Shown piece after piece: positions 34,189 through 49,791 of a DNA stretch of 64,000 bases. The notes beneath the pieces are model-generated. The model searched no databases. It worked only from the letters and a program-made list of their open reading frames with translations, and was not told the origin of the DNA. This DNA is from Tetragenococcus osmophilus (lineage in GTDB: Bacteria; Bacillota; Bacilli; Lactobacillales; Enterococcaceae). The DNA is taken from NCBI RefSeq assembly GCF_003795125.1, contig NZ_CP027783.1:1178001-1242000 (forward strand). The letters are read 5' to 3'. Each line of letters opens with the position of its first letter. Position 1 is the first letter of the stretch. The translations under genes and the position numbers were made by a program.

Positions 34189-36774
34189 ATGCCTCAAAAG
34201 ACTAAAAATACACCTATGATGGAGCAGTATTTAAGCATTAAGGAACAATACCAAGATGCCTTTTTGTTTTATCGCTTGGGTGATTTTTACGAATTATTTT
34301 ATGATGATGCTTTAAAAGTAGCGCAATTATTAGAACTAACTTTAACTAGCCGCAATAAAAACGCTGAGGATCCTATTCCGATGTGTGGAGTCCCTTATCA
34401 TGCGGCAAGTAATTATATCGATATATTAGTAGAGCAAGGCTATAAAGTAGCTATTTGTGAACAAGTAGAAGACCCTAAATCGACAAAAGGAATGGTTAAA
34501 AGAGAAGTTGTTCAATTAGTTACTCCAGGAACGTTGATGGAGGGAAAAGGTGTCAACGCAAAGGAAAATAACTTTTTAACTGCATTAGCCTTTGATAACT
34601 TTCAGTACGGACTAAGTTATGTTGATTTGACTACTGGAGAATTATGTAGTACGACATTATCTGATGAAGAAAGTGTTTTAAACGAAGCTTCTTCTTTACA
34701 AACAAAGGAGATAGTTTTAACAAGTAATGAGATTCCTCAATCTTTAAAAGATACATTGAAAACGCGACTTGGTGTTGTCTTTTCGCTACAAGAAGACTAT
34801 GATCCTAACGCTGAATCTCAATTTTTAACCAGCGAGCTTTCTTCTGACTTAGAAAAAGAAGCGACAGGAAAATTGCTGCAATACCTTTCTTCAACACAAA
34901 AACGTAGTTTAGAACATATTCAAAAAGCTCAAAGTTATCAAGTAGATCACTATCTAAAATTGGACTATTATTCCAAAGCAAACTTGGAGTTAAGCCAATC
35001 CATTCGGACGGGTAAAAAACATGGTACGCTTTTGTGGCTTTTAGATGAAACTAAAACAGCCATGGGCGGTCGATTGTTAAAGCAATGGTTAGATCGTCCG
35101 TTAATGCAAAAAAATGAAATTATAAAACGACAAGATCAAGTAGCAAGTTTGCTACAGGCTTTTTTTGAAAGAGAAGATTTAAAAGAAGCTTTAACTAAAG
35201 TCTATGATTTAGAACGGTTAGCTGGTCGAGTCGCTTTTGGTAATGTTAATGGGCGAGATTTATTGCAATTAAAAACTTCTTTAGAACAAATTCCTGCTAT
35301 ACGTACGGTCTTACAAGGTATTGATCAAGGAGAATGGACACAGACGCTGGATGATTTAGAACCTATGACTGACCTAGTAGATCTTATTGCTCAATCTATT
35401 AATGAAGAAGCGCCAGTAGAAATTACTGAAGGAAATGTTATTAAAGATGGTTTTAGTGAGCAATTAGATAAATATCGAAAAGCGATGCGTAACGGCAAAC
35501 AATGGATAGCCGAACTTGAAGCAAAAGAACGGAAAAAAACAGGTATTAAAAATTTAAAAGTTGGCTATAATCGAGTTTTTGGTTATTATATAGAAATTAC
35601 TAAGGCAAATTTAGGAAACTTAGAAGAAGGAACTTATGAACGGAAACAAACATTAGCTAATGCGGAACGTTTCATCACACCAGAGCTAAAAGAATTAGAA
35701 AAAACGATCTTAGAAGCAGAAGAGCAATCAGTAGATTTAGAGTATGAGCTATTTTTAGATGTAAGACAACAGGTGAAAAAAGCGATTGATCGTCTGCAAA
35801 ACTTGGCGAAAATGGTTAGTAAAACCGATGTCTTACAAGGATTTGCGACTGTCAGTGAACGGTACCAATACGTGCGTCCAACATTAAGTGACCAACAAGA
35901 GTTAAATATTGTAGAAGGTCGTCATCCAGTGGTAGAAAAAGTACTTGGTTCGCAAGAATACATTGCTAACTCGATTGAGATGGACCCAGAAACCTTGATT
36001 CTGTTGATTACAGGCCCGAATATGTCTGGGAAAAGTACTTACATGCGTCAACTTGCATTAACAGTAATACTAGCGCAGATGGGTTGTTTTGTACCAGCAC
36101 AATCTGCTGTTATGCCTATTTTTGATCGAATTTTTACTCGGATTGGAGCAAGTGATGATTTGATTGCTGGACAAAGTACTTTTATGGTCGAAATGATGGA
36201 AGCTAATCAAGCACTAAGCCATGCAACTCCAAATAGTTTGGTGTTGTTTGACGAACTAGGTCGAGGGACAGCAACTTATGATGGTATGGCCTTAGCTCAA
36301 GCGATTATTGAATATATTCATCAAAATGTTAAAGCTAAGACACTATTTTCAACACATTATCATGAGCTTACGGTTTTACAAGATGAATTGTCTCAGTTGA
36401 AAAATATTCATGTTGGCGCTGTGGAAAAAGATGGAGATTTGGTATTTCTTCATAAAATGATGGAAGGGCCTGCTGATAAAAGTTACGGTATCCATGTGGC
36501 AAAGATTGCGGGCCTGCCAGAGGACCTGTTGGAACGAGCGGATTCTATTTTACAAGCATTAGAAAAAGGAAAAACCTTACAAAATCAGAATGTTTCTGAA
36601 AAAATATCAGAAAGTGAAGATTTTGAACAAAATCAACAACTTTCTTTATTCAATGAACTTACTGATAAAGAGTCTGGCACACTTTCTGAGTTAAAATCTT
36701 TAGATGTGGTAAAAATGACGCCACTAGATGCTTTGAATAAATTATATGAATTGCAACAATCAATACAAGAATAG
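34189..36774 (+). CDS. mutS: DNA mismatch repair protein MutS
   Basis: 861 residues. The mismatch-binding domain contains [15 protein letters not shown] (about 27-41) with the Phe-x-Glu intercalation type motif, followed by connector, lever and clamp domains. The ATPase has Walker [14 protein letters not shown] (about 607-619), Walker [17 protein letters not shown], and STHYHEL. MutS recognises mispaired bases and recruits MutL. GTGAGGAGG precedes the ATG. The gene is followed after 14 bp by mutL. Confidence 0.97.
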   Translation: MPQKTKNTPMMEQYLSIKEQYQDAFLFYRLGDFYELFYDDALKVAQLLELTLTSRNKNAEDPIPMCGVPYHAASNYIDILVEQGYKVAICEQVEDPKSTKGMVKREVVQLVTPGTLMEGKGVNAKENNFLTALAFDNFQYGLSYVDLTTGELCSTTLSDEESVLNEASSLQTKEIVLTSNEIPQSLKDTLKTRLGVVFSLQEDYDPNAESQFLTSELSSDLEKEATGKLLQYLSSTQKRSLEHIQKAQSYQVDHYLKLDYYSKANLELSQSIRTGKKHGTLLWLLDETKTAMGGRLLKQWLDRPLMQKNEIIKRQDQVASLLQAFFEREDLKEALTKVYDLERLAGRVAFGNVNGRDLLQLKTSLEQIPAIRTVLQGIDQGEWTQTLDDLEPMTDLVDLIAQSINEEAPVEITEGNVIKDGFSEQLDKYRKAMRNGKQWIAELEAKERKKTGIKNLKVGYNRVFGYYIEITKANLGNLEEGTYERKQTLANAERFITPELKELEKTILEAEEQSVDLEYELFLDVRQQVKKAIDRLQNLAKMVSKTDVLQGFATVSERYQYVRPTLSDQQELNIVEGRHPVVEKVLGSQEYIANSIEMDPETLILLITGPNMSGKSTYMRQLALTVILAQMGCFVPAQSAVMPIFDRIFTRIGASDDLIAGQSTFMVEMMEANQALSHATPNSLVLFDELGRGTATYDGMALAQAIIEYIHQNVKAKTLFSTHYHELTVLQDELSQLKNIHVGAVEKDGDLVFLHKMMEGPADKSYGIHVAKIAGLPEDLLERADSILQALEKGKTLQNQNVSEKISESEDFEQNQQLSLFNELTDKESGTLSELKSLDVVKMTPLDALNKLYELQQSIQE

Positions 36775-36788
36775 AAAGAAGGGGAAAA

Positions 36789-38825
36789 ATGGGAGATAAA
36801 ATCCAGGAATTATCTGAACGTCTTACCAATCAAATTGCAGCTGGAGAAGTTGTGGAACGTCCCGCTTCAGTAGTTAAAGAGTTAATCGAAAATGCAATTG
36901 ATGCCAATAGTACCCAAATAGAGATTGTATTAGAAGAAGCAGGGTTGAAAAAAATTCAAGTGGTAGACAACGGCACTGGTATTGGACCAGCAGATGCAGA
37001 AAGTGCTTTTAAACGTCATGCGACTAGTAAAATTCATAGTCGTGATGACTTATTTCGTATCCAAACGCTAGGATTTCGAGGTGAAGCTTTACCTAGCATT
37101 GCTTCAGTGTCAGAAATCACTTTGGAATCTGCAACTAAAGATGCTAAACAAGGGACTTATCTCTACTTAAAAGGGGGAAAAGTTGAAGAAAATCAACCAG
37201 CGGCTTTACGTCAAGGCTCTAAAATTATAGTAGAAAATCTTTTTTATAATACCCCTGCTCGTTTGAAATATGTAAAAACATTACAAACAGAATTAGCACA
37301 TATCGGAGATATTGTTAATCGTTTAGCTTTAAGTCATCCTGATATTGCTTTTCATTTAATACATGAAGGCAATCAAATGTTATCGACCTCAGGTAATGGT
37401 GACTTAAAACAAACAATTGCCGGTATTTATGGCGTGCAAACAGCTAGAAAAATGCGGGAAATTAAAGCAGAAGATTTAGATTTTAAAATTAGGGGCTATG
37501 TTACTTTGCCAGAAGTGACTAGAGCTAACCGAAATTATTTATCCACGATTGTCAATGGACGTTATATTAAAAACTTTGCGTTAAATAAAGCTATTGTGAA
37601 TGGTTACGGTTCGAAATTAATGGTAGGACGCTTCCCTATTGCAGTGGTCGAAATCGAAATGGACCCCTTGTTGGTAGATGTGAATGTTCACCCTACAAAA
37701 CAGGAGGTACGTTTATCAAAAGAACAAGAGCTCACCTCGCTACTTTCAAAAACTATTAATGAACGGTTAAGAGAAGAAAATCTTATTCCCAACGCTTCGG
37801 ATAACTTAGGTTTTAATAAAAAAGAAGAAGAGCAAGGAAATGCACAACAGTTGGCAATGGACTTTACAGAAAGTAAAAGAACAACTAGTTTGGCTTATGA
37901 TAAGAGCCGGGGCGATTTTTACGTAAACGAAACTGAAGATAATCCTGTGGAAAACGCTGTGGATAATACTGGGGATAAAAGTGGAAAAATAGACGATGAA
38001 CAAAGTGATGTTGCCGATAACGCTGACATGACAACATTTTATCGTCAAGCAGATACGCTTGAAAGCTCAGATGAAAAAAATGTGCCTGTGGAAAAAGAAC
38101 AATTGTATTCAGAAAATTCACTTCAAAAAACACAGCTAGATCATCCTGAGTTCAATATACATCAAAAAGAAAATAGACAAATGATGGATAAAATGATTCA
38201 AGAAAAGCCAGCGGGCGAACGTTTTCCTCATTTAGAGTATTTTGGGCAAATGCAGGGAACTTATTTATTTGCGCAAAGCGAAGACGGCTTATATATTATT
38301 GATCAACACGCAGCGCAAGAACGAATTAAATATGAATATTTCCGTCAAAAAGTTGGCGAAGTATCAGATGATTTACAAGAAATGTTGGTACCGATTGTTC
38401 TTGAATATCCTAACAGCGATGCTCTTCATTTAAAAGAAAAAACAGATTTACTGCAAGGTGTAGGGATTCATTTAGAAGAGTTCGGGCCTAATAGTTTTAT
38501 TGTACGGGCACACCCTACTTGGTATCCACAAGGACAAGAAGAAGAAATTGTGCGAGAAATGATAGACATGCTTTTAACTACAGGAGAGGTTAGTGTACAA
38601 AAGTTTCGTGAAAAATCTGCTATTATGATGAGTTGTAAAAGATCGATTAAAGCCAATCAGTATTTAAATGATGTTCAGGCTCGATCATTGATAAAAGATT
38701 TATCAGAGTGTGAAAATCCCTTTAACTGCCCTCATGGTAGGCCAGTGTTGATCCATTTTGATAATTACGATATGGAGCGAATGTTTAAACGTATTCAAGA
38801 CCCTCATAAATCAGCAGAAGGCTAA
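36789..38825 (+). CDS. mutL: DNA mismatch repair protein MutL
   Basis: 678 residues. N-terminal GHKL ATPase motifs: IAAGEVVERPASVVKELIEN (about 16-35), VDNGTGIGPADAE, and LGFRGEALPSIASV. A long acidic linker (about 340-460) is rich in Asp, Asn and Glu. The C-terminal dimerisation and endonuclease domain contains DQHAAQERIKYEYF and ends with CPHGRPVLIHF, the metal-binding region of nicking-type MutL. It nicks DNA to start strand removal after MutS binding. It shares an operon with mutS and ends with the terminator at 38836. Confidence 0.96.
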   Translation: MGDKIQELSERLTNQIAAGEVVERPASVVKELIENAIDANSTQIEIVLEEAGLKKIQVVDNGTGIGPADAESAFKRHATSKIHSRDDLFRIQTLGFRGEALPSIASVSEITLESATKDAKQGTYLYLKGGKVEENQPAALRQGSKIIVENLFYNTPARLKYVKTLQTELAHIGDIVNRLALSHPDIAFHLIHEGNQMLSTSGNGDLKQTIAGIYGVQTARKMREIKAEDLDFKIRGYVTLPEVTRANRNYLSTIVNGRYIKNFALNKAIVNGYGSKLMVGRFPIAVVEIEMDPLLVDVNVHPTKQEVRLSKEQELTSLLSKTINERLREENLIPNASDNLGFNKKEEEQGNAQQLAMDFTESKRTTSLAYDKSRGDFYVNETEDNPVENAVDNTGDKSGKIDDEQSDVADNADMTTFYRQADTLESSDEKNVPVEKEQLYSENSLQKTQLDHPEFNIHQKENRQMMDKMIQEKPAGERFPHLEYFGQMQGTYLFAQSEDGLYIIDQHAAQERIKYEYFRQKVGEVSDDLQEMLVPIVLEYPNSDALHLKEKTDLLQGVGIHLEEFGPNSFIVRAHPTWYPQGQEEEIVREMIDMLLTTGEVSVQKFREKSAIMMSCKRSIKANQYLNDVQARSLIKDLSECENPFNCPHGRPVLIHFDNYDMERMFKRIQDPHKSAEG

Positions 38826-38835
38826 AAACTAAGGA

Positions 38836-38868
38836 TTTGCCTTCCAGTGTCTGGAAGGCAAATTTTTT
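38836..38868 (+). terminator. Terminator of the mutSL operon
   Basis: TTTGCCTTCCAG and CTGGAAGGCAAA form a 12-bp perfect stem with loop TGT, followed by a run of T. Confidence 0.92.
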
Positions 38869-38930
38869 CATCCATATTCTAAGCATTTTGAACTATTTTT
38901 GTATAAATGAAAAAGTAATGAAATTTATCA

Positions 38931-38960
38931 TTGACTTTACAATGAAATACGTGGTACATT
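38931..38960 (+). promoter_or_regulatory. rRNA promoter P1
   Basis: TTGACT, 18-bp spacer, TACATT, about 350 bp upstream of 16S. The weaker of two tandem promoters. Confidence 0.6.
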
Positions 38961-39042
38961 ATTTATCGTTGTTGAAAACAGCTCAGTTATTTGAGATAGG
39001 TAATCGTGCTTTTATCTCTTATAAAAAAAGATAAAAATGTGA

Positions 39043-39071
39043 TTGACAAATAATATACCACTTGTTATACT
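39043..39071 (+). promoter_or_regulatory. rRNA promoter P2
   Basis: Consensus TTGACA (39043-39048), 17-bp spacer, TATACT (39066-39071). The following leader to 39312 includes the typical stretch TGAAAACTGAACAAAG (from 39186), which resembles the sequence near the 3' end of the 16S-23S spacer (TGAAAACTGGATAG). Confidence 0.85.
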
Positions 39072-39312
39072 AAATGAGTTGTAAATAAGAGGTGCTGATC
39101 TTTTGTTGGAGAAACAAATTGTTGACAGTCCTTGAAATAAATGTTAGTATTAACAAGCTAACATAACAGCAATATTGTAGACCTTTGAAAACTGAACAAA
39201 GTAACCAAACGAACCAATGTGTAGGGCATCTCAATTCAAGAGACAAACACAAAAGAAACGCAAGCATTTCATTGAGCTAAACGATCAACGGTGTGTTGAT
39301 CGATCAACTTTT

Positions 39313-44000
<4,688 letters not shown>

Positions 44001-44057
44001 AAAAAAGGTGGCGGGGTTTCTTTTTCATTCAGTTTTGAGGGAACGTGAGATTCCCGT

Positions 44058-44175
44058 GTGTGGTGATGATGGCAAGAAGGAGACACCTGTTCCCATGCCG
44101 AACACAGTCGTTAAGCTTCTTAGCGCCAATTGTAGTGAGGGGGCTTCCCCTTGTGAGAGTCGGACATCGCCACGC
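44058..44175 (+). rRNA. 5S ribosomal RNA
   Basis: About 118 bases. The ends pair as helix I (GTGTGGTGA with TCGCCACGC) and the interior has CCCATGCCGAACACAG. It follows 23S after about 57 bp. A terminator follows, with no tRNA genes before msrB. Confidence 0.95.
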
Positions 44176-44180
44176 TTGCA

Positions 44181-44218
44181 ATAAAGAGAACTCCAATTTT
44201 GGAGTTCTCTTTTTTTAA
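44181..44218 (+). terminator. Terminator of the rRNA operon
   Basis: AAAGAGAACTCCAA and TTGGAGTTCTCTTT form a strong stem followed by a long T run. Confidence 0.93.
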
Positions 44219-44284
44219 TAAAAAAGCAGAACAGTAGACAAATAATTCTAAACAAGAGAAAATGGAATTAAAGAAGGTGAGAAA

Positions 44285-44722
44285 ATGTCTAAAGATACAA
44301 AACAAAATTTAAAAGAACAACTTTCTTCTACTGCTTATGCAGTAACTCAAGAAAACGCAACTGAACGTCCTTTTTCTGGGGAATATGATGATTTTTATGA
44401 AAAAGGGATTTATGTTGACGTTGTAAGTGGTGAGCCTTTGTTTGCTTCTTCGAATAAATACGACGCTGGCTGTGGTTGGCCATCATTTTCCCAACCAATA
44501 CCTGATTCAAGTATACAAGAGAAAGCAGATTTTACTTTGGCACAACCGCGAACAGAAGTAAGAAGTAACCAAGCAGATTCGCACTTAGGCCATGTTTTTA
44601 ACGATGGTCCTAAAGAAGAAGGTGGCTTGCGTTATTGTATTAACTCAGCTGCTTTATCTTTTATTCCTCTTGCTGAAATGGAAGAAAAAGGCTATGGCGA
44701 TTATGTAAAGTATGTTAAATAA
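44285..44722 (+). CDS. msrB: Peptide-methionine (R)-S-oxide reductase MsrB
   Basis: 145 residues. Family motifs: [40 protein letters not shown] and the catalytic Cys in [11 protein letters not shown] (about 118). The two CxxC zinc sites of some MsrB proteins are absent, so this is the zinc-free type. It repairs methionine-R-sulfoxide in proteins using thioredoxin. AAGAAGGTGAGA precedes the ATG. Single gene with its own terminator near 44739. Confidence 0.96.
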   Translation: MSKDTKQNLKEQLSSTAYAVTQENATERPFSGEYDDFYEKGIYVDVVSGEPLFASSNKYDAGCGWPSFSQPIPDSSIQEKADFTLAQPRTEVRSNQADSHLGHVFNDGPKEEGGLRYCINSAALSFIPLAEMEEKGYGDYVKYVK

Positions 44723-44735
44723 TTAAAAAGACAGC

Positions 44736-44778
44736 CTATAAGAAATCCGCTTTAATTTGAAGCGGATTTTTTCTTTTA
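44736..44778 (+). terminator. Terminator after msrB
   Basis: AATCCGCTT and AAGCGGATT around loop TAATTTG, followed by TTTTTC. Confidence 0.88.
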
Positions 44779-44827
44779 TTAAGAGTTGTGTTATAATAAG
44801 GGAACATACGTGCAGAAAGGAAAGAAC

Positions 44828-45421
44828 ATGTACGAATATATCATTGGGAATTTAACAGAAATACATCCGGCTTATATTGTGGTAGAAAATAACGGGATTG
44901 GTTATCAAATTGCTTCAGGAAATCCTTATCAGTATAGTAGTCAGGTAAATCAGCAAATAAAAGTCTTTGTTCACCAAGTGATTAGAGAAGACGCTCATAT
45001 TTTATATGGTTTTAATACTTTGGAAGAAAAAAATTTATTTTTACGTTTAATTAGCGTCTCTGGTATTGGACCTAAAAATGGTTTAGCTATTATGGCAAAC
45101 GAAGATCATGAGGGCTTAATTACAGCAATTGAATCCTCTAATATTACTTTTTTGACAAAGTTCCCTGGTGTAGGAAAGAAAACTGCTCAGCAGCTAATTT
45201 TAGATTTACAAGGGAAATTAGGCGATGTTTCAGCTATAAAACAAGAAACAGTCGATTCTTCGAAAGAAAACTTAGCTTTAGATGAAGCAATGCAAGCATT
45301 ACAGGCTTTAGGTTATACAGATAAGGAAATAAAAAAGGTTCATAAATCTCTAGAAAAAGAACCTTCAATGACTACCGATGAATACTTGAGAACAGCTTTA
45401 AAAGCCATGATGAAAAAATAG
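44828..45421 (+). CDS. ruvA: Holliday junction branch migration protein RuvA
   Basis: 197 residues: N-terminal OB domain ([20 protein letters not shown]), two helix-hairpin-helix motifs ([10 protein letters not shown] about 79 and [13 protein letters not shown] about 113) and the C-terminal RuvB-binding helix bundle. RuvA tetramers bind four-way junctions and load RuvB. The ATG at 44828 is chosen for AAAGGAAAG upstream and the family start MYEYI. ruvB follows after about 30 bp in the same operon. Confidence 0.96.
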   Translation: MYEYIIGNLTEIHPAYIVVENNGIGYQIASGNPYQYSSQVNQQIKVFVHQVIREDAHILYGFNTLEEKNLFLRLISVSGIGPKNGLAIMANEDHEGLITAIESSNITFLTKFPGVGKKTAQQLILDLQGKLGDVSAIKQETVDSSKENLALDEAMQALQALGYTDKEIKKVHKSLEKEPSMTTDEYLRTALKAMMKK

Positions 45422-45453
45422 CTTTATTTTATTAATAGTAAAGGAGGGAAGTT

Positions 45454-46461
45454 ATGGCAGAACGAATGAGTTCACCAAATGCTAGTCAAGAAGAAGAAGT
45501 TTATGAAAAAACTCTACGCCCTCAACTTTTGACGCAATATATTGGACAAGACAAAGTAAAAAAAGAGTTAACGATTTATATTCAAGCAGCAAAAAATAGG
45601 GAAGAGGCTCTTGATCATGTCCTTTTATATGGACCGCCGGGTTTAGGAAAAACCACAATGGCAATGGTCATTGCAAATGAAATGGGAGTTAACATACGAA
45701 CAACAACTGGTCCTTCGATTGAAAAACCTGGAGATTTAATTGCGATATTAAATGAATTAGAACCTGGAGATGTCTTATTTATAGATGAAATTCATCGCTT
45801 ACCACGTGTAGCCGAAGAAATGTTGTATTCTGCTATGGAAGATTTCTATGTAGACATTATGGTAGGGCAAGGAACCACAAGTCATCCAGTCCATTTTCCC
45901 TTACCTCCTTTTACTTTAATCGGTGCGACTACCAGAGCAGGAATGCTTTCTGCTCCTTTGAGAGACCGTTTTGGAATTATCTCGCATATGGAATATTATG
46001 AAGAAAAAGATTTAAAAGAGATTGTTTTACGTTCTTCTGCTGTCTTTCAAACAGAAATTGTTACAGAAGGAGCAACAGAAATTGCGCGACGTTCAAGAGG
46101 AACTCCACGTATCGCAAACCGTTTATTAAAACGAATCCGCGATTTTGCTGAAGTACAAGCAGACGGAGTGATTAATAAAAAAATTGCGGATAAGGCTTTG
46201 ACGTTATTACAGGTCGACCAAGAAGGGTTAGATTATATTGACCAAAAATTAATTAAGACAATGATCGAATTATACGGGGGCGGTCCTGTAGGATTAAATA
46301 CGTTGTCTGTTAATATAGGAGAAGAACAAGCAACAGTCGAAGATATGTATGAACCTTTTTTAATTCAAAAAGGATTTTTAAAGCGTACACCAAGAGGAAG
46401 AATTGCAACTGCTCGTTCTTACGCACATTTTCAATATCCTTATCAAACGGACTTAGAATAA
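45454..46461 (+). CDS. ruvB: Holliday junction DNA helicase RuvB
   Basis: 335 residues, normal length. AAA+ motifs: [19 protein letters not shown], Walker [13 protein letters not shown] (about 57-68), Walker [10 protein letters not shown], sensor [18 protein letters not shown], and the C-terminal winged helix ending [19 protein letters not shown]. It is the motor for branch migration with RuvA. AAAGGAGGG precedes the ATG. A phosphatase gene and a small unknown gene follow closely. Confidence 0.97.
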   Translation: MAERMSSPNASQEEEVYEKTLRPQLLTQYIGQDKVKKELTIYIQAAKNREEALDHVLLYGPPGLGKTTMAMVIANEMGVNIRTTTGPSIEKPGDLIAILNELEPGDVLFIDEIHRLPRVAEEMLYSAMEDFYVDIMVGQGTTSHPVHFPLPPFTLIGATTRAGMLSAPLRDRFGIISHMEYYEEKDLKEIVLRSSAVFQTEIVTEGATEIARRSRGTPRIANRLLKRIRDFAEVQADGVINKKIADKALTLLQVDQEGLDYIDQKLIKTMIELYGGGPVGLNTLSVNIGEEQATVEDMYEPFLIQKGFLKRTPRGRIATARSYAHFQYPYQTDLE

Positions 46462-46485
46462 GAATTAAAAATAAAGGAGAAGTGT

Positions 46486-46944
46486 ATGCCTAAGGTTTTA
46501 TTTGTTTGTTTAGGAAATATTTGCCGTTCGCCTATGGCTGAAGGGTTAATGAAACAGTTTAGCAGACAAAGAGGTTACATATTACAAGTCGATTCAGCAG
46601 GAACTAGTAGTTGGGAAAAAGGAAACTTGCCTCATCCTGGGACACAAGCCATTTTAAAACGTGAAGGAATTGATTTTGCTACAATGCATTCTCGCCCAAT
46701 AACCAGAAAAGATTATTACTTATTCGATTGGATTATTGGTATGGATAAGCAAAATGTCGCTGATTTAATTAAACATGCACCTGCGGGAACGGAACATAAA
46801 ATTCATTTATATATGGAAGCTGTTAAAGGAAAGCAAGAACAAGAGATATCAGATCCATGGTATTCAGGAGAATTTGAAAAAACATATCAAATGATAATGG
46901 AAGGACTTCCGCCATGGTTAACCCGCTTTAAAGAAGAATCTTAA
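46486..46944 (+). CDS. Low-molecular-weight protein-tyrosine phosphatase
   Basis: 152 residues. The phosphate loop VCLGNICRSPMAE contains the nucleophile Cys8 and Arg14 (C-x5-R-S), and the general acid is in SDPWYSGEFEKTY near 122-134. This is the standard catalytic set of the family, which dephosphorylates protein tyrosine or arginine residues; the target is unknown. It lies 24 bp after ruvB, with AAAGGAGAAG before the ATG, so it is probably in the ruvAB transcript. Confidence 0.92.
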   Translation: MPKVLFVCLGNICRSPMAEGLMKQFSRQRGYILQVDSAGTSSWEKGNLPHPGTQAILKREGIDFATMHSRPITRKDYYLFDWIIGMDKQNVADLIKHAPAGTEHKIHLYMEAVKGKQEQEISDPWYSGEFEKTYQMIMEGLPPWLTRFKEES

Positions 46945-46966
46945 AAGCTAAGAAAGGATGGTATTT

Positions 46967-47335
46967 ATGGAAAAAAAGTCTAAAGTTTTAAATAAACTTG
47001 GAAAATTTATTCTATTATATTCTGCCACATTGCTAGATTCTTTTTTGAGTGATGATCATGATAAAAGAGTGGAAGATGAAAATTTGGCTTATATTCAAAA
47101 GAAACTACAAGAAGCCAAAGCACAAAATAGTTTATTAATCTTACAATTAAAAACTGAGAAAGTGGATAAATTTGAAATCATTGTTGGTTGGATGGTTCAA
47201 AAATCTTTAGGACAAAGTCAGATAGCTATAAAAGAGAAAAAAGATGCCCAACTTATTCGTATGATCCCATTAGAGAGGATAGATAAAGTCAGTATTTTAT
47301 CGCCTACAGGAAAAAATATAAGACTTGCTAGATGA
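46967..47335 (+). CDS. Small conserved-looking protein of unknown function
   Basis: 122 residues, basic N-terminus MEKKSKVLNKLGKF followed by a short hydrophobic patch ILLYSATLLDSFL, then a mostly charged body. No family recognised. ATG at 46967 has AAAGGA 9 bp upstream and is preferred to 46958, which overlaps that site. It follows the phosphatase by 22 bp and probably shares the ruvAB operon. No function is proposed. Confidence 0.65.
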   Translation: MEKKSKVLNKLGKFILLYSATLLDSFLSDDHDKRVEDENLAYIQKKLQEAKAQNSLLILQLKTEKVDKFEIIVGWMVQKSLGQSQIAIKEKKDAQLIRMIPLERIDKVSILSPTGKNIRLAR

Positions 47336-47469
47336 TAGTACTTAGGAACTTTTAAAATTTATATATTTAAAAAACTTTCATCATAAATTCTTCATAACTA
47401 CTCTTTATACTAATTAATATAGTTGCAAGACAAACTTAAACAACTTTTTCACTTTTTATTTTACTCCTT

Positions 47470-47507
47470 TCCCGCTAACTCATATGGTTAGCGGGTATTT
47501 TTATATA
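47470..47507 (+). terminator. Terminator of the ruvAB unit
   Basis: CCCGCTAAC and GTTAGCGGG pair over loop TCATATG, followed by TATTTTTATAT. Confidence 0.85.
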
Positions 47508-47509
47508 AA

Positions 47510-47548
47510 AAATTTATCCACCAGTTAATTGATGGATAAATTTTGTGT
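47510..47548 (-). terminator. Terminator of brnQ
   Basis: AAATTTATCCA and TGGATAAATTT pair across a 12-base loop just beyond the brnQ stop; T-rich on the minus-strand exit. Confidence 0.7.
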
Positions 47549-47550
47549 GA

Positions 47551-48900
47551 TTAATTATGTCGATGCTTAGTTGCGGCGTACCAAACGAGACTAACGATAA
47601 AACCGACTAGTGCAGGGAGTATCCAGCCCATACCTATAGAAAATAATGGAAGATACTGTTCACCTAGCTGAATAAGCATTTGTGCTCCACTTGATTGACT
47701 AACTATTGGTGGGGCTGCGTTTAATCCGTCAATAATTGAAGCAACTAAAGTGAACAAAGTAGTGATTTGGTATACACGCCGATCATTATTGAATAGCCTA
47801 CCGATGATTGCTAAGAGAATTAGCGTCATTGCTAGAGGGTATAAAAACATTAACACTGGCGTTGCTAATTCAATAATTCTAGTTAGACCTACGTTAGCAA
47901 ATAAACAGGCCAACGCACTGACTAATGTTGTAAAAAATAAATATTTTTGCTTAGGGAATAAACTTACAAAAGTTTCAGAAAAAGAAGTAATCAAGCCAAT
48001 ACCCGTTTTTAAACAAGCGACGATAACAATAAGCGCTAAAATAATACTACCGTAAGTTCCTAAATAATATTGCGAGATTTGGGCTAATGCAACGCCTCCG
48101 TTTTCACTAACTGTAAATCTCCCTAAACTCATTGTCCCCATATAAGATAGTAGGCTATAAATAACACCCATTAAAATAATACTAACAGTTCCAGATTTTA
48201 TTGTATCTATTGCAATTGTTGGAGGATCTTTGACACCTCGGTTTTTAATTGCTTGTATAATTAAAATACCAAAAGCTAGTGAAGCTAATGCATCTAGTGT
48301 ATTATACCCTTCCAAAAATCCTCCTGAAAAAGCACCACTTTGATAACTAGTTTGAATAGGAGCATTAGAAATACCTCCTAATGGACTAACAAAAGCTAAT
48401 ACGAGTAAAACAGCTAGTAAGGCTAGAAATACAGGATTTAAAAATTTCCCTACATAATCGAGTATTTTTGAAGGCTTTCTAGAAAACCACCAAGCGGTAA
48501 CAAAAAATAAAATACTAAATATCGCTAATACTAGGCCTTGTTGACCAGCGGGAATATGTGGTGCTATCCCGATTTCATAAGAAGTTGTAGCTAAACGAGG
48601 TAAGGCAAAGAAAGGGCCAATAACTAAATAAAGTAAAATAGTAAAGACATAAGCGTAAGGTTTATTTACTCTAGAGGATAACTCAAATACACCACTACTT
48701 TGCGAAATACCCATAGCGATAACCCCTAAAAATGGGAGACCGACACCAGTAACCAATAGTCCAATATTGGCAGCAGTAACATTTGCCCCAGCTTCTTGTC
48801 CTAAATGTACAGGAAAAATTAGATTTCCTGCTCCAAAGAATAAACCAAAAAGCATGGAGCCGATTGTTAAATAATCTCTAAATAATAACTTCTTTTTCAA
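47551..48900 (-). CDS. brnQ: Branched-chain amino acid transporter BrnQ (LIVCS family)
   Basis: 449 residues from TTG 48900, giving [20 protein letters not shown] as in homologues. About twelve membrane segments and the family motif [19 protein letters not shown]. It imports leucine, isoleucine or valine with a cation. A TTG at 48907 is also in frame but touches the GAAAGAAG site, so 48900 fits better. A -10 TATAAT is at 48928-48923, and two overlapping CodY-box-like sequences lie further upstream at 48987-49011. Confidence 0.94.
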   Translation of the reverse strand: MKKKLLFRDYLTIGSMLFGLFFGAGNLIFPVHLGQEAGANVTAANIGLLVTGVGLPFLGVIAMGISQSSGVFELSSRVNKPYAYVFTILLYLVIGPFFALPRLATTSYEIGIAPHIPAGQQGLVLAIFSILFFVTAWWFSRKPSKILDYVGKFLNPVFLALLAVLLVLAFVSPLGGISNAPIQTSYQSGAFSGGFLEGYNTLDALASLAFGILIIQAIKNRGVKDPPTIAIDTIKSGTVSIILMGVIYSLLSYMGTMSLGRFTVSENGGVALAQISQYYLGTYGSIILALIVIVACLKTGIGLITSFSETFVSLFPKQKYLFFTTLVSALACLFANVGLTRIIELATPVLMFLYPLAMTLILLAIIGRLFNNDRRVYQITTLFTLVASIIDGLNAAPPIVSQSSGAQMLIQLGEQYLPLFSIGMGWILPALVGFIVSLVWYAATKHRHN

Positions 48901-48986
48901 TTCAACCAACTTCTTTCACGGTATTATAAATAACAACTTAACAAATTCACTTCAAAATAGCAATCAGAAACCGAAGGAATCTTTTT

Positions 48987-49011
48987 AATTTTCTAAAATT
49001 TACAGAAAAAT
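48987..49011. promoter_or_regulatory. Two overlapping CodY-box-like sequences upstream of brnQ
   Basis: AATTTTCTAAAATTT (48987-49001) and AATTTACAGAAAAAT (48997-49011) each match 13 of 15 positions of the CodY consensus AATTTTCWGAAAATT. brnQ-type transporters are commonly repressed by CodY. The region is AT-rich, which raises the chance of a false match. Confidence 0.4.
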
Positions 49012-49043
49012 AAAGTTGAGAAGGTAAACTCCTCAACTTTATT
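49010..49043 (-). terminator. Terminator of the lysine-type ABC transporter operon
   Basis: On the minus strand AATAAAGTTGAG pairs with CTCAACTTTATT over a short loop and is followed by T. Confidence 0.82.
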
Positions 49044-49046
49044 CGT

Positions 49047-49781
49047 TTATGCATGGATTCTTTGTAAAAATTCTTGCGTGCGTGTTTCTTTTGGATGATC
49101 AAATATTTCTGAAGGAGTTCCTTGCTCGGCAATAACACCTTGATCCATAAAAATAACTCGATCCGAAACATCTTTAGCAAAGCTCATTTCATGCGTTACG
49201 ATAACCATTGTTAGTCCAGTTTCTGCCAAGTCTTGAATAGTTTTTAACACTTCGCCGATCATTTCCGGGTCAAGAGCCGATGTTGGCTCATCAAAAAGCA
49301 AGACATCTGGATTCATAGAAAGAGCGCGAGCAATGGCTACTCTTTGCATTTGCCCTCCAGACAGTTGGGCTGGTTTAGCAGAAACAAACTGATCCATCCC
49401 TACATTTTTTAAATTTTTTAACGCAATTTCTTTTGCTTCTTCAGGTTTTCTCTTTAAGACCGTCGTTTGCCCAGTTGTGCAATTTTCTAATACATCCATA
49501 TTGGCAAATAAGTTAAAGGACTGAAACACCATGCCTAGATGCGTACGATATTTTGCTAGATTATATCCTTTTTCTAGCACATTTTCACCTTTATAAAGGA
49601 TTTGACCATCGGTTGGCTTTTCCAATAAATTGATACAACGTAGTAAAGTAGATTTTCCTGAGCCGGAAGAACCAATAATTGTTAATACTTGCCCTTTATT
49701 TACAGTGGTTGAAATATCTTTTAAAACTTCGTTGTTGCCAAAATACTTTTTTAAATGATTGAGTTCGATAATCGCTGACAT
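49047..49781 (-). CDS. Amino acid ABC transporter ATP-binding protein (predicted lysine)
   Basis: 244 residues, GlnQ/HisP-type ATPase: Walker [11 protein letters not shown] (about 37-46), signature [15 protein letters not shown], Walker [16 protein letters not shown], switch His in [15 protein letters not shown] precedes the ATG, 10 bp after the stop of the fused binding-protein/permease gene, so the two make one transporter. The lysine riboswitch ahead of the operon suggests lysine as the substrate; without it the sequence would only say polar amino acid. Confidence 0.92.
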   Translation of the reverse strand: MSAIIELNHLKKYFGNNEVLKDISTTVNKGQVLTIIGSSGSGKSTLLRCINLLEKPTDGQILYKGENVLEKGYNLAKYRTHLGMVFQSFNLFANMDVLENCTTGQTTVLKRKPEEAKEIALKNLKNVGMDQFVSAKPAQLSGGQMQRVAIARALSMNPDVLLFDEPTSALDPEMIGEVLKTIQDLAETGLTMVIVTHEMSFAKDVSDRVIFMDQGVIAEQGTPSEIFDHPKETRTQEFLQRIHA

Positions 49782-49791
49782 ATATGCCCTC

